The notes beneath the pieces were generated by a model. It worked only from the letters and a program-made list of their open reading frames with translations. It was not told where the DNA came from and searched no databases. Made by a program: the position numbers and the translations under genes. Positions 1 to 5,280 of a stretch of DNA of 8,422 bases are shown in pieces. The stretch comes from CAYMFD01 sp964389475. Lineage in GTDB: Bacteria > Bacteroidota > Bacteroidia > Chitinophagales > Saprospiraceae. Each line of letters starts with the position of its first letter. Position 1 is the stretch's first letter. The stretch lies in assembly GCA_964389475.1 (NCBI GenBank), contig CAYMFD010000136.1:1-8422 (forward strand). The letters run 5' to 3'.

Positions 1-42
1 AGACTACATTGACAGCTAAGGATAATAAAGAATAATTAATAT

Positions 43-115
43 GATCGGTTAGCTCAGCTGGTAGAGCAATACACTTTTAATGTATGGGTCCTGGGTTCGA
101 GCCCCAGACCGATCA
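43..115 (+). tRNA. tRNA-Lys (anticodon TTT)
   Basis: A full cloverleaf can be folded by eye. The 7-bp acceptor stem pairs GATCGGT with ACCGATC, the D-arm is GCTC/GAGC, and the anticodon stem ATACA/TGTAT carries the loop CTTTTAA, giving anticodon TTT at 76-78, which decodes AAA and AAG. The T-arm is CTGGG/CCCAG with the loop TTCGAGC. The discriminator base is A115, and the next bases are CAAAA, so the 3' CCA is not encoded and must be added after transcription. An intrinsic terminator follows at once. The first 42 bases of the window are AT-rich and hold no recognisable gene. Confidence 0.97.
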
Positions 116-116
116 C

Positions 117-151
117 AAAAGCTGGCGAAATGATTTTCGTCAGCTTTTTTT
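117..151 (+). terminator. Intrinsic terminator after tRNA-Lys
   Basis: An 11-bp stem (120-130 with 135-145, one G-T wobble) closes a 4-nt loop, TGAT. It is preceded by an A-run and followed by a run of about seven T residues. This is a textbook rho-independent terminator, two bases after the tRNA 3' end. It implies that tRNA-Lys is the last gene of its transcript and that the following tRNA-Arg has its own promoter. Confidence 0.9.
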
Positions 152-152
152 G

Positions 153-183
153 TTGGATAGATGGTCAAAGCTTAAACGCTTTG
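153..183 (+). promoter_or_regulatory. Possible promoter for tRNA-Arg
   Basis: TTG at 153-155 is followed after 20 nt by ACGCTTTG at 176-183, which keeps the TTTG half of the Bacteroidota -7 consensus TAnnTTTG but lacks its TA. It ends 14 nt before the tRNA, a sensible distance. The -7 candidate overlaps a 6-bp inverted repeat, CAAAGC/GCTTTG (166-171 and 178-183). The match is partial, so this is a weak call, supported mainly by the terminator just upstream, which makes a separate promoter likely. Confidence 0.3.
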
Positions 184-197
184 CATTTATCGGATTT

Positions 198-274
198 GGC
201 GGCGTAGTTCAACTGGATAGAATATCAGATTTCGGCTCTGAGGGTTGAGGGTTCGAATCCTTCCGCCGTCACCA
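198..274 (+). tRNA. tRNA-Arg (anticodon TCG)
   Basis: The acceptor stem GGCGGCG pairs with CGCCGTC (one G-T wobble) and is followed by discriminator A271 and an encoded CCA at 272-274. The D-arm is GTTC/GAAT. The anticodon stem TCAGA/TCTGA is perfect and carries the 7-nt loop TTTCGGC, which puts anticodon TCG at 232-234 with G at position 37. The T-arm is GAGGG/CCTTC with loop TTCGAAT. An unmodified TCG anticodon reads CGA and by wobble CGG. Unlike the neighbouring tRNA-Lys, this gene encodes its 3' CCA. Confidence 0.95.
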
Positions 275-278
275 GAGA

Positions 279-318
279 ATCAAAAGCCTTTTCGCATTTT
301 TGCGAGGAGGCTTTTGAT
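279..318 (+). terminator. Long hairpin after tRNA-Arg, probable terminator
   Basis: An 18-bp stem pairs 279-296 with 301-318: the outer ten pairs are perfect Watson-Crick and the inner eight include two G-T wobbles. It closes a 4-nt T loop. It begins five bases after the encoded CCA, where a terminator is expected. Downstream there is only a short CGTTT, so the U-tract is weak; termination may be inefficient, or the hairpin may act in 3'-end processing or stability. Confidence 0.65.
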
Positions 319-421
319 CGTTTAAGAGGGCACAGATCCACTCTTTCTGCTTCTTGTCTATTTATTACCTAGCTGTCGTTCTTGCTATACTCCACTAGGT
401 AGAGCTTAGGATTATATGGTA

Positions 422-727
422 TTATTTGGGCCCCAATGCTAGTACGCATTCTAACTTTTCAGCTTTGATTGTTCCTGCCTTATAGCACTTGTACCAGTCT
501 GCCGCATTAGGGATTGACTGCATCGCTTGTTCCGCATCTTCAGCAGCTCTCTTCGTTGTCCAGTAGACAATATCAGTAAACTGACCATCGCCGTTATCAT
601 GAATATCCCAACCTAGGAAGCCCTCTAAGTTTCCCATCCATGAGCTAATTATATCTGTGGCTACGCTGGTAAGGTGGTCTACGGTAATACCATCTGCCAG
701 TTCATATCTAATGAGATCTCTGTACAT
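422..727 (-). CDS. ABM-like dimeric alpha/beta-barrel protein
   Basis: This is a small soluble protein of 101 residues with no signal peptide or membrane segment. Its pattern fits the dimeric alpha/beta-barrel superfamily that includes antibiotic-biosynthesis monooxygenase (ABM) domains: an N-terminal strand (RDLIRYELADG, residues 3-13), a helix ending in a GFLGW segment (36-40), a strand TDIVYWTTK (51-59), a helix AAEDAEQAM (61-69), and SIPNAADWYKCYK (71-83). The WTTKRAAEDAEQAM stretch is the usual signature of this fold. Many members of the superfamily have no known substrate, and no catalytic residue can be assigned. The ATG at 727 is preceded by the A-rich TAAAAGAAATAACT, usual for Bacteroidota leaders. 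It lies downstream of the protease on the same strand, but a strong terminator separates them, so it probably has its own promoter. No clear terminator follows it. Confidence 0.8.
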   Translation of the reverse strand: MYRDLIRYELADGITVDHLTSVATDIISSWMGNLEGFLGWDIHDNGDGQFTDIVYWTTKRAAEDAEQAMQSIPNAADWYKCYKAGTIKAEKLECVLALGPK

Positions 728-782
728 AGTTATTTCTTTTAAGATAGGTCAGCCGCTGTGGTTTTACTCTTGACTAAAATAC

Positions 783-821
783 AAAAAAAAGCGGCTACCT
801 ACCATCAAGTAGATAACCGCT
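783..821 (-). terminator. Intrinsic terminator of the S8 protease gene
   Basis: Read on the minus strand, a 13-bp stem (821-809 with 802-790, with G-T wobbles) closes a 6-nt loop, TTGATG, and is followed by eight T residues. It begins 27 nt after the protease stop codon. It is among the strongest terminators in the window and separates the protease transcript from the small ABM-like gene downstream. Confidence 0.92.
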
Positions 822-847
822 CTCTTAAGTCTGTGACTAGGTTAGAC

Positions 848-2521
848 CTATGCCTTATTGCCCTTGATCTTCTTTTTGCCCTTGGTCATCATAGCCATCT
901 TCACAGCGTTGTAAAGGTTAGCTACCTTGCCCGTCATGCTTAGATCACTAAACATAACCATCTCGTCCTTAGTACCCGGCTTGATCACCTTGATATCGTG
1001 TGAGATACCGCTCTCTAGGATGATCTCCTTAACCTGTACGGCTGTAAGAGTAGGGAAGTATGATCTCAGTGTCGCTGCCACACCAGCTACTACTGGCGAT
1101 GCCATACTCGTACCCTGTAGGTATCGGTACTTATCATCCGGTAGAGTCGCATAGATCTTCATACCTGGTGCGAAGATGTCTACGTTCTTTTTAGCGTAGT
1201 TAGAGAATGGAGCGGCTAGGTCCTCTCCCTGCTTGTAGTTAAGAGCACCTACTTCGATCCATGTCTTTGCCTGGCCTGGCTTCTTTAACCAGCGGAATAA
1301 GAAAAAGCCAGTCTTTTCGATAAATTGGTCATTAGGGAAGTTGTTACTGACGTCCGTATCAAGGCTGCTATTACCTGCAGCATGTACGAGTAGTACGTCA
1401 TTCTTGACAGCATATCTGACAGCCTCGTCTACGACTTTCTTATGTGTGCTATAGCCTTTACCGAAGCTCATATTGATGATGCTTGCACCATTGTCTACGG
1501 CATATCTGATAGCGTTAGCTACATCCTTGTCTCGCTCGTCGCCGTCAGGTACAGCTCTGAGAGACATCAGTTTGACATTGTCTGCCACACCGTCCATACC
1601 TACACCGTTATTACGTACAGCACCGACTATACCACCTACGTGTGTACCGTGCAAGGCGTCAGGTCCTTCTACATCGCTATTACCATAACCGATCTCATAA
1701 GGGTCGCTGTAGTCATCACCTACTATGAGGCGGCTGTTGAAGTCTGGGTTGTACGCATACTCTAGTTGATCTTCAAATCTGACTTTGTCGCCAGCTAGAG
1801 CACCTTCGATCTCCGTAATTACCTCGCTCATGTTACTGACATCAGGACTATCTGCTAAGAACTGGTCTAAGACACGCTTCCCGATTGCCTCTGGTTGCTC
1901 AGTCAGGTCGAAAGAATCCATCTCTATCTCGGCAAGTGGTCCGTCTCCTACGATCGTCTTAAGAGCAGAAAGACCTTCCATGATCGTTTTTTCTATACCT
2001 TCTATCTGAGCCATATTGCTCATCGCCTTTTCGCGAGCCTCCTCGACGACAGTTTTTACTTCCTTGTACAGTTCGTACTCTTCTTTGTCTCCGCCTTTGA
2101 GTAGGGCAGGGTTAGCGTTTTCGTACTTGTACTTGAGATTACCGTATATGCGGGTAGCTTCGTAAGTATCTGGACCTACATTCTTACCGTCTTTGCCACC
2201 TATGAAGTTCCAGCCGTATACATCGTCTATGTATCCATTACGGTCATCGTCTATACCATTGTTAGGGATCTCATCTTTATTGACCCAGATATTATCCTTA
2301 AGGTCTTCGTGCTCGATGTCGATGCCGCTATCGATGATGGCGACCACCACTTCTGTTGACGGCTTACCCTTGAGTAGCTCAGCATACGCCTTGTCAGCGG
2401 ATATACCATTAAATCCGTCGGCGGCATCAAGGTGATACCAGTTTTCGCTTGCCTCTTGCGCAGTAAGGGCAGTGACTGAGAAAATAATTACCAGTAGCGC
2501 TAAAATTTTTTGTGTACTCAT
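848..2521 (-). CDS. Secreted S8 (subtilisin-family) serine peptidase
   Basis: A 557-residue serine endopeptidase of the subtilase clan, exported by a Sec signal peptide (residues 1 to about 21, hydrophobic core LALLVIIFSVTAL, cleavage probably near TALTA/Q). The catalytic triad is visible: Asp64 in VAIIDSGID, His291 in HGTHVGG, and Ser472 in GTSMASPVVAG; Asn384 in HAAGN is the oxyanion-hole residue. Residues 88-106 (NNGIDDDRNGYIDD and following) form an acidic, calcium-binding-like loop common in Bacteroidota subtilases. A charged, probably helical insert of about 130 residues (roughly 125-255) lies between Asp and His. The C-terminus is lysine-rich (KGKKKIKGNKA) and has no T9SS sorting domain, so the mature enzyme is probably periplasmic or released by another route. 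The start at 2521 gives the signal peptide directly and is preceded by AAAGAACACT. A TACATTTG promoter lies about 90 nt upstream. Its substrate cannot be told from sequence. Confidence 0.95.
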   Translation of the reverse strand: MSTQKILALLVIIFSVTALTAQEASENWYHLDAADGFNGISADKAYAELLKGKPSTEVVVAIIDSGIDIEHEDLKDNIWVNKDEIPNNGIDDDRNGYIDDVYGWNFIGGKDGKNVGPDTYEATRIYGNLKYKYENANPALLKGGDKEEYELYKEVKTVVEEAREKAMSNMAQIEGIEKTIMEGLSALKTIVGDGPLAEIEMDSFDLTEQPEAIGKRVLDQFLADSPDVSNMSEVITEIEGALAGDKVRFEDQLEYAYNPDFNSRLIVGDDYSDPYEIGYGNSDVEGPDALHGTHVGGIVGAVRNNGVGMDGVADNVKLMSLRAVPDGDERDKDVANAIRYAVDNGASIINMSFGKGYSTHKKVVDEAVRYAVKNDVLLVHAAGNSSLDTDVSNNFPNDQFIEKTGFFLFRWLKKPGQAKTWIEVGALNYKQGEDLAAPFSNYAKKNVDIFAPGMKIYATLPDDKYRYLQGTSMASPVVAGVAATLRSYFPTLTAVQVKEIILESGISHDIKVIKPGTKDEMVMFSDLSMTGKVANLYNAVKMAMMTKGKKKIKGNKA

Positions 2522-2610
2522 AGTGTTCTTTAGTAATAAGTGTGTCTTGTAGGCAGTGACCCCACGCTGTAGCTAGACGTCATTAGTGCATCCGCCTGTG
2601 AAGGTCGGTA

Positions 2611-2645
2611 CAAATGTACTAAAGACATATTTGGTCTACACACAA
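2611..2645 (-). promoter_or_regulatory. Bacteroidota-type promoter for the S8 protease
   Basis: Read on the minus strand, TACATTTG (2618-2611) is a perfect match to the Bacteroidota -7 consensus TAnnTTTG. A TTG at 2645-2643 lies 24 nt upstream of it, slightly longer than the usual spacing for the -33 element. It predicts transcription starting near 2604 and a leader of about 80 nt before the protease ATG. Confidence 0.6.
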
Positions 2646-2676
2646 GAAGTCTTCCCAAAGACAGGTTGATTACGTA

Positions 2677-2705
2677 TTAATTATTTAGATAATGCGTTAT
2701 CTTTG
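2677..2705 (+). promoter_or_regulatory. Bacteroidota-type promoter for the DUF6089 gene
   Basis: TATCTTTG at 2698-2705 matches TAnnTTTG perfectly. The -33 element is poor: TTA at 2677-2679 has suitable spacing (18 nt), whereas the only true TTG nearby (2666-2668) is 29 nt away. Transcription would start near 2711, about 30 nt before the ATG at 2742. This argues against the longer TTG-initiated reading from 2703, which would begin inside the promoter. Confidence 0.55.
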
Positions 2706-2731
2706 CATCACCTTTCCCGAGGCCGCAGCAC

Positions 2732-2735
2732 GGAG
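2732..2735 (+). promoter_or_regulatory. Shine-Dalgarno-like site that supports the start at 2742
   Basis: GGAG lies six bases before ATG 2742. Most genes in this window lack such a motif, so together with the promoter at 2698-2705 and the signal peptide that begins here it favours this start over the in-frame TTG at 2703. Confidence 0.5.
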
Positions 2736-2741
2736 CTAGTT

Positions 2742-3623
2742 ATGATTAACAGATTTTTCCATTCATTGGTAGTCGCTATGTTACTAAGCGTTACACTGCC
2801 ATCATTATGTCATGCTCAGTATACAGAGGTAGGCCTAGGCCTAGGTCAGTCGGTATACTGGGGTGATCTCAATGCACCTACCTTTAATACCAATCTGCAG
2901 AATGCAAGCCTTGCGGGCCAGATATACCTCAGGTATAACCATACGCCACAGTTGAGCTTCAGAGCAGGACTGATGCTTGCGACGCTTAAGGGAGATGATC
3001 GCAATAGCCCAGTGGAGTGGCAGCAAGAACGCAACTTACGATTTACCAATGTTCTGACCGAGTTTTCGCTACACGCAGAGTACTACCTCTTCGGCATCGA
3101 CTATAATGAGGGTAAGATGTTTTCGCCGTACCTAACTGCCGGCGCTGTGCTGTTTAGGCATAATCCTAAGACAGATTTCCAGGGAGAGACCGTCGCACTA
3201 CAGCCACTCGGTACAGAGGGGCAGGGTATGGCTGGTTTTGATCCTAAGTACAGCCTCATCAATGGTGGTGTATCATTCGGTGGCGGAGCCAAGGTGGCAC
3301 TATCACAAAACCTCAGCGTCAATATCGCGATACTGGCCAAGCGGACGTTCACCGACTACCTAGACGATGTAAGTACGACCTACGTTAATCATAACGAACT
3401 GGTAGCAGGTAACGGTGTGCTGGCAGCATCTCTAGCCAATAGGACGGCTGAAGCACTAGGCCTGAGTGAGCCGATACAGCTCGAGACAGGAGCTAAGCGA
3501 GGAGGCTCAGATGTGATGGACTACTACCTGACTTTTATGGTGAGTGTCAACTACTACCTCAAGCCTACAAATCGCTTTAGTAAACGAGGTCGTATCAGTA
3601 CCAGCAACTGCCCTACGTTTTAA
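2742..3623 (+). CDS. DUF6089/PorG-like outer-membrane beta-barrel
   Basis: A 293-residue protein with a Sec signal peptide (residues 1-25, cleavage likely after CHA). The mature part has the alternating pattern of a small outer-membrane beta-barrel: EVGLGLGQSVYWGDL (29-43), AGQIYLRYNH (58-67), SFRAGLMLATLKGDD (72-86), SPYLTAGAVLFRHNPK (128-143), LQPLGTEGQG (153-162), SFGGGAKVALSQNLSV (178-193), and RTFTDYLDDVSTTYV (201-215). The last motif, the LQPLGTEGQG loop and the CPTF C-terminus are what I recall as hallmarks of the DUF6089 family, which includes PorG, an outer-membrane part of the type IX secretion machinery in Porphyromonas. A T9SS cargo gene elsewhere in the window fits with that system being present. 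Whether this copy is PorG itself or a paralogue cannot be decided here. The alpha/beta hydrolase gene follows after 3 bp and is probably co-transcribed. The start was set at 2742 because of the promoter, the GGAG and the signal peptide. Confidence 0.9.
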   Translation: MINRFFHSLVVAMLLSVTLPSLCHAQYTEVGLGLGQSVYWGDLNAPTFNTNLQNASLAGQIYLRYNHTPQLSFRAGLMLATLKGDDRNSPVEWQQERNLRFTNVLTEFSLHAEYYLFGIDYNEGKMFSPYLTAGAVLFRHNPKTDFQGETVALQPLGTEGQGMAGFDPKYSLINGGVSFGGGAKVALSQNLSVNIAILAKRTFTDYLDDVSTTYVNHNELVAGNGVLAASLANRTAEALGLSEPIQLETGAKRGGSDVMDYYLTFMVSVNYYLKPTNRFSKRGRISTSNCPTF

Positions 3624-3626
3624 AGT

Positions 3627-4397
3627 ATGGATCTTAACTACAAGGTCTATGGTGAGGGAGAGCCAGTAGTCATTTTACATGGCCTATTTGGCATGCTAGA
3701 TAACTGGCAGACATTTGCCAAGGCACTAGCGGAGGACTATATGGTGTACGTCGTAGATCAGCGAGATCACGGTCGTTCGCCTAGGAGTGATGATTTTAAC
3801 TACCAACTGCTAGCCGAGGATTTAAGTCACTTTTGTGAGCAGCATTGGCTACATGAGGCCAGATTTATCGGCCACAGCATGGGCGGTAAGACCCTATTGC
3901 AGTTTGCCAAAGAATATCAAGATATCATCCAGCAGATGGTCATCGTCGATATGGGTATCAAAGCCTACACCGGTGGTCATGAGACCATTCTCCAAGCACT
4001 TAGCACACTAGACGTAGAGGTCCTAGATAGTCGTGGTGCAGCAGAGGATCACTTGAGTCAGACGATCGGCGAGAGAGGTGTCAGGCAGTTCTTACTAAAG
4101 AATCTTACCCGCCGCAAGGAAGGGGGCTACGCCTGGAAGATGAATCTGCCTCTACTAGTAGATGCTTATCCCAATATACTAGCTGCTATCGACTACGACC
4201 ATACCATCGATACGGATACACTATTTGTCCGTGGCAGCAAATCTAATTATGTCGCCGATGAAGACATCGCGAGCATACTGGAGACCTACACACACGCTAG
4301 GGTAGAGACGGTTGACGATGCAGGGCACTGGATACATGCCGAGCGACCCACCGAACTGTTGGCGATGGTTCGATCCTTTTTTGCGTCGAAGACTTGA
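3627..4397 (+). CDS. Alpha/beta hydrolase, YbfF-type esterase family
   Basis: A 256-residue cytoplasmic alpha/beta hydrolase with no signal peptide. The oxyanion region is VVILHGLFGMLDNW (14-27), the conserved VVDQRDHGRSP follows (42-52), the nucleophile elbow is GHSMGG (82-87, nucleophile Ser84), and the catalytic histidine is His234 in DAGHWIHAERP. The acid is probably Asp108 in VIVDMG, as in the YbfF/ABHD11 group, but I assign it by position only. Members of this group hydrolyse short acyl esters or thioesters; the physiological substrate is not known from sequence. Length matches the family. The ATG is 3 bp after the stop of the DUF6089 gene, with no visible Shine-Dalgarno, so the two are probably translated from one mRNA. 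A functional link between an outer-membrane barrel and this enzyme is not established. Confidence 0.93.
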   Translation: MDLNYKVYGEGEPVVILHGLFGMLDNWQTFAKALAEDYMVYVVDQRDHGRSPRSDDFNYQLLAEDLSHFCEQHWLHEARFIGHSMGGKTLLQFAKEYQDIIQQMVIVDMGIKAYTGGHETILQALSTLDVEVLDSRGAAEDHLSQTIGERGVRQFLLKNLTRRKEGGYAWKMNLPLLVDAYPNILAAIDYDHTIDTDTLFVRGSKSNYVADEDIASILETYTHARVETVDDAGHWIHAERPTELLAMVRSFFASKT

Positions 4398-4646
4398 GTC
4401 ATTCTGGTACAGAGTACTAATCCGCGCTATAGATCGGTACTGGTTTCGATCGATGTGATTGCAAGTTTACGGGATGATTACGCATTATTGCGCTGCGGGT
4501 ATAGCACGGCGCTAACAAAGGTTAAATCACCGAGAAGAAGGTGTTGTGCTGAGGCTCTCGAAACAAGGCCAGTCGGGCCTATCCGGCACAAACTTACAAG
4601 GACAACTTCAGCTAGTATCTCCGATCGGAGTCTCGCATGCAAACGC
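4398..4646. other. Gene-free convergent intergenic region with several hairpins
   Basis: This 249-bp gap lies between two converging genes. I see no convincing coding region: the one open frame inside it, 4455-4655 on the plus strand, is low-complexity, runs into the antisense of the next gene and resembles no family I know. Small inverted repeats are present: GTAC copies at 4407-4417 and 4437-4440, GCGCTGC/GCA..GCGC at 4490-4512, CACC/GGTG at 4528-4543, AGGCC/GGCCT at 4566-4580 and a 12-bp palindrome at 4619-4630. None is followed by a T-tract on either strand, so none is a standard intrinsic terminator, although both flanking genes must end here. A small RNA or a decayed gene cannot be excluded. 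Confidence 0.5.
4619..4630. repeat. Perfect 12-bp palindrome
   Basis: CTCCGATCGGAG is a perfect palindrome 17 bp after the stop codon of the phosphoribosyltransferase gene, read on the minus strand. It could form a short stem in either transcript, helping to end or stabilise the minus-strand mRNA, or be an operator-like protein-binding site. It has no T-tract on either side, so a standard intrinsic terminator is unlikely. Confidence 0.4.
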
Positions 4647-5147
4647 TTAATCTAAATAAACCTCTAACTCCTCTACATCGATAATCTTCACGGAGATGTT
4701 TTGCTCCAGTGTAGTAGCTAGCTCGATGCCTTTAAAGTCGGCGGTGATCGGAAAGGTCTTGTGTTTTCGATTGACCAACACTGCAGCCTGCAGCTTGCTG
4801 GGCAGCACCTCCATAAAGGGTCTGCAGGCGTAGAATAGCGTACGGCCGCTGTTGGCCACATCATCGACTATGATGACCACCTTGCCACCTAGCTCATCGG
4901 CTTTTTTATTGATCTCGATCTCAGCACTAAGGGGAGCCGCAGGGTCTAGCTCGATCCTAGCTAGTGATACTGTCGTCGTGTCGGAGAGGGGTCGTAGGTA
5001 CCTAGCGATCATCTTGGCAAAACCATATCCATTGTTATTGATCCCGGCGAGAATAATCTCCTCGAATGCATAGTTCTGCTCTAGGATCTCGATGGCGATA
5101 CGCTTAGTCTTTTGCTTGATCTGGGCTTGGTCGAGGATTCTCAGCAT
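4647..5147 (-). CDS. PyrR-like type I phosphoribosyltransferase
   Basis: A 166-residue soluble protein of the type I phosphoribosyltransferase fold. The PRPP-binding motif is VVIIVDDVANSGRT (residues 90-103), with the Asp95-Asp96 pair. The later part, LQAAVLVNRKHKTFPITADFKGIELATT (119-146), resembles PyrR, which has a similar AVLVDRGHRELPI region and acts as a pyrimidine-operon regulator with uracil phosphoribosyltransferase activity in Gram-positive bacteria. The pyrophosphate-loop segment is LAGINNNGYGFA (33-44) and lacks the basic residues usual there in PyrR, so both activity and base specificity are uncertain. No pyrimidine gene is nearby, and it appears to be a single-gene transcription unit, divergent from the Fe-S operon. 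ATG at 5147 has no Shine-Dalgarno. Other possibilities are a purine phosphoribosyltransferase or a catalytically altered regulator. Confidence 0.85.
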   Translation of the reverse strand: MLRILDQAQIKQKTKRIAIEILEQNYAFEEIILAGINNNGYGFAKMIARYLRPLSDTTTVSLARIELDPAAPLSAEIEINKKADELGGKVVIIVDDVANSGRTLFYACRPFMEVLPSKLQAAVLVNRKHKTFPITADFKGIELATTLEQNISVKIIDVEELEVYLD

Positions 5148-5182
5148 GGGAGTAATGTATGATGGCTGTTAAGTCTGCTTTG

Positions 5183-5215
5183 TAAATGTACGACTATGCA
5201 GGATTATTGAGCCAA
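5183..5215 (-). promoter_or_regulatory. Likely promoter for the phosphoribosyltransferase
   Basis: On the minus strand, TTG (5215-5213) is followed after 22 nt by TACATTTA (5190-5183), which differs from the Bacteroidota -7 consensus TAnnTTTG only in the last base. Transcription would start near 5176, giving a leader of about 30 nt before the ATG at 5147. Confidence 0.45.
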
Positions 5216-5224
5216 ATGGTCGTA

Positions 5225-5250
5225 TTGCTGTTTGATTAATGTTTAATTTG
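5225..5250 (+). promoter_or_regulatory. Ambiguous promoter region of the Fe-S gene cluster
   Basis: The AT-rich stretch upstream of 5281 contains TTAATTTG (5243-5250), one mismatch from TAnnTTTG, with TTG at 5225-5227, but the 15-nt spacing is short. A second candidate, TTG at 5207-5209 with GCTGTTTG at 5227-5234, has better spacing and a worse -7 element. The divergent arrangement makes a plus-strand promoter here necessary, but I cannot decide which element is used. Confidence 0.3.
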
Positions 5251-5280
5251 TGTGTCGGCATGTACGCCTAAAAGTATGAT

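Noticed and set aside
367..400. ACCTAG/CTAGGT inverted repeat downstream of the ABM-like gene
   Set aside because: Only 6 bp with a 22-nt loop and no T-tract on the relevant strand; too weak to call a terminator.
751..796. AGCCGCT at 751-757 can pair with AGCGGCT at 790-796, competing with the terminator stem
   Set aside because: The T-tract lies between the two segments, so the geometry does not fit an attenuator; a 7-bp complementarity is weak and probably coincidental.
758..943. A 61-residue plus-strand frame overlapping the protease 3' end
   Set aside because: It runs through the intrinsic terminator hairpin and then antisense to the protease tail; no coding signs.
1442..1765. A 107-residue open frame on the plus strand inside the protease gene
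   Set aside because: It is fully antisense to a strongly conserved S8 catalytic region, has no family resemblance and no promoter or ribosome site; it is a shadow of the coding strand. The same applies to the other antisense frames at 1473, 1785, 1895, 2193, 2846, 3101, 4852, 6511 and 8136.
2703..2741. Longer DUF6089 reading from a TTG start at 2703
   Set aside because: It would start inside the TATCTTTG promoter element, puts 13 extra residues before a clean signal peptide, and ignores the GGAG in front of ATG 2742.
2831..2845. Short direct repeat of GGCCTA within the DUF6089 gene
   Set aside because: It encodes the Gly-Leu-Gly-Leu-Gly of the first beta strand and has only about two and a half units; not a real repeat array.
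4455..4655. A 66-residue plus-strand frame in the convergent gap
   Set aside because: Arg- and Ser-rich composition without a recognisable motif, and it ends antisense to the phosphoribosyltransferase stop; more likely chance.
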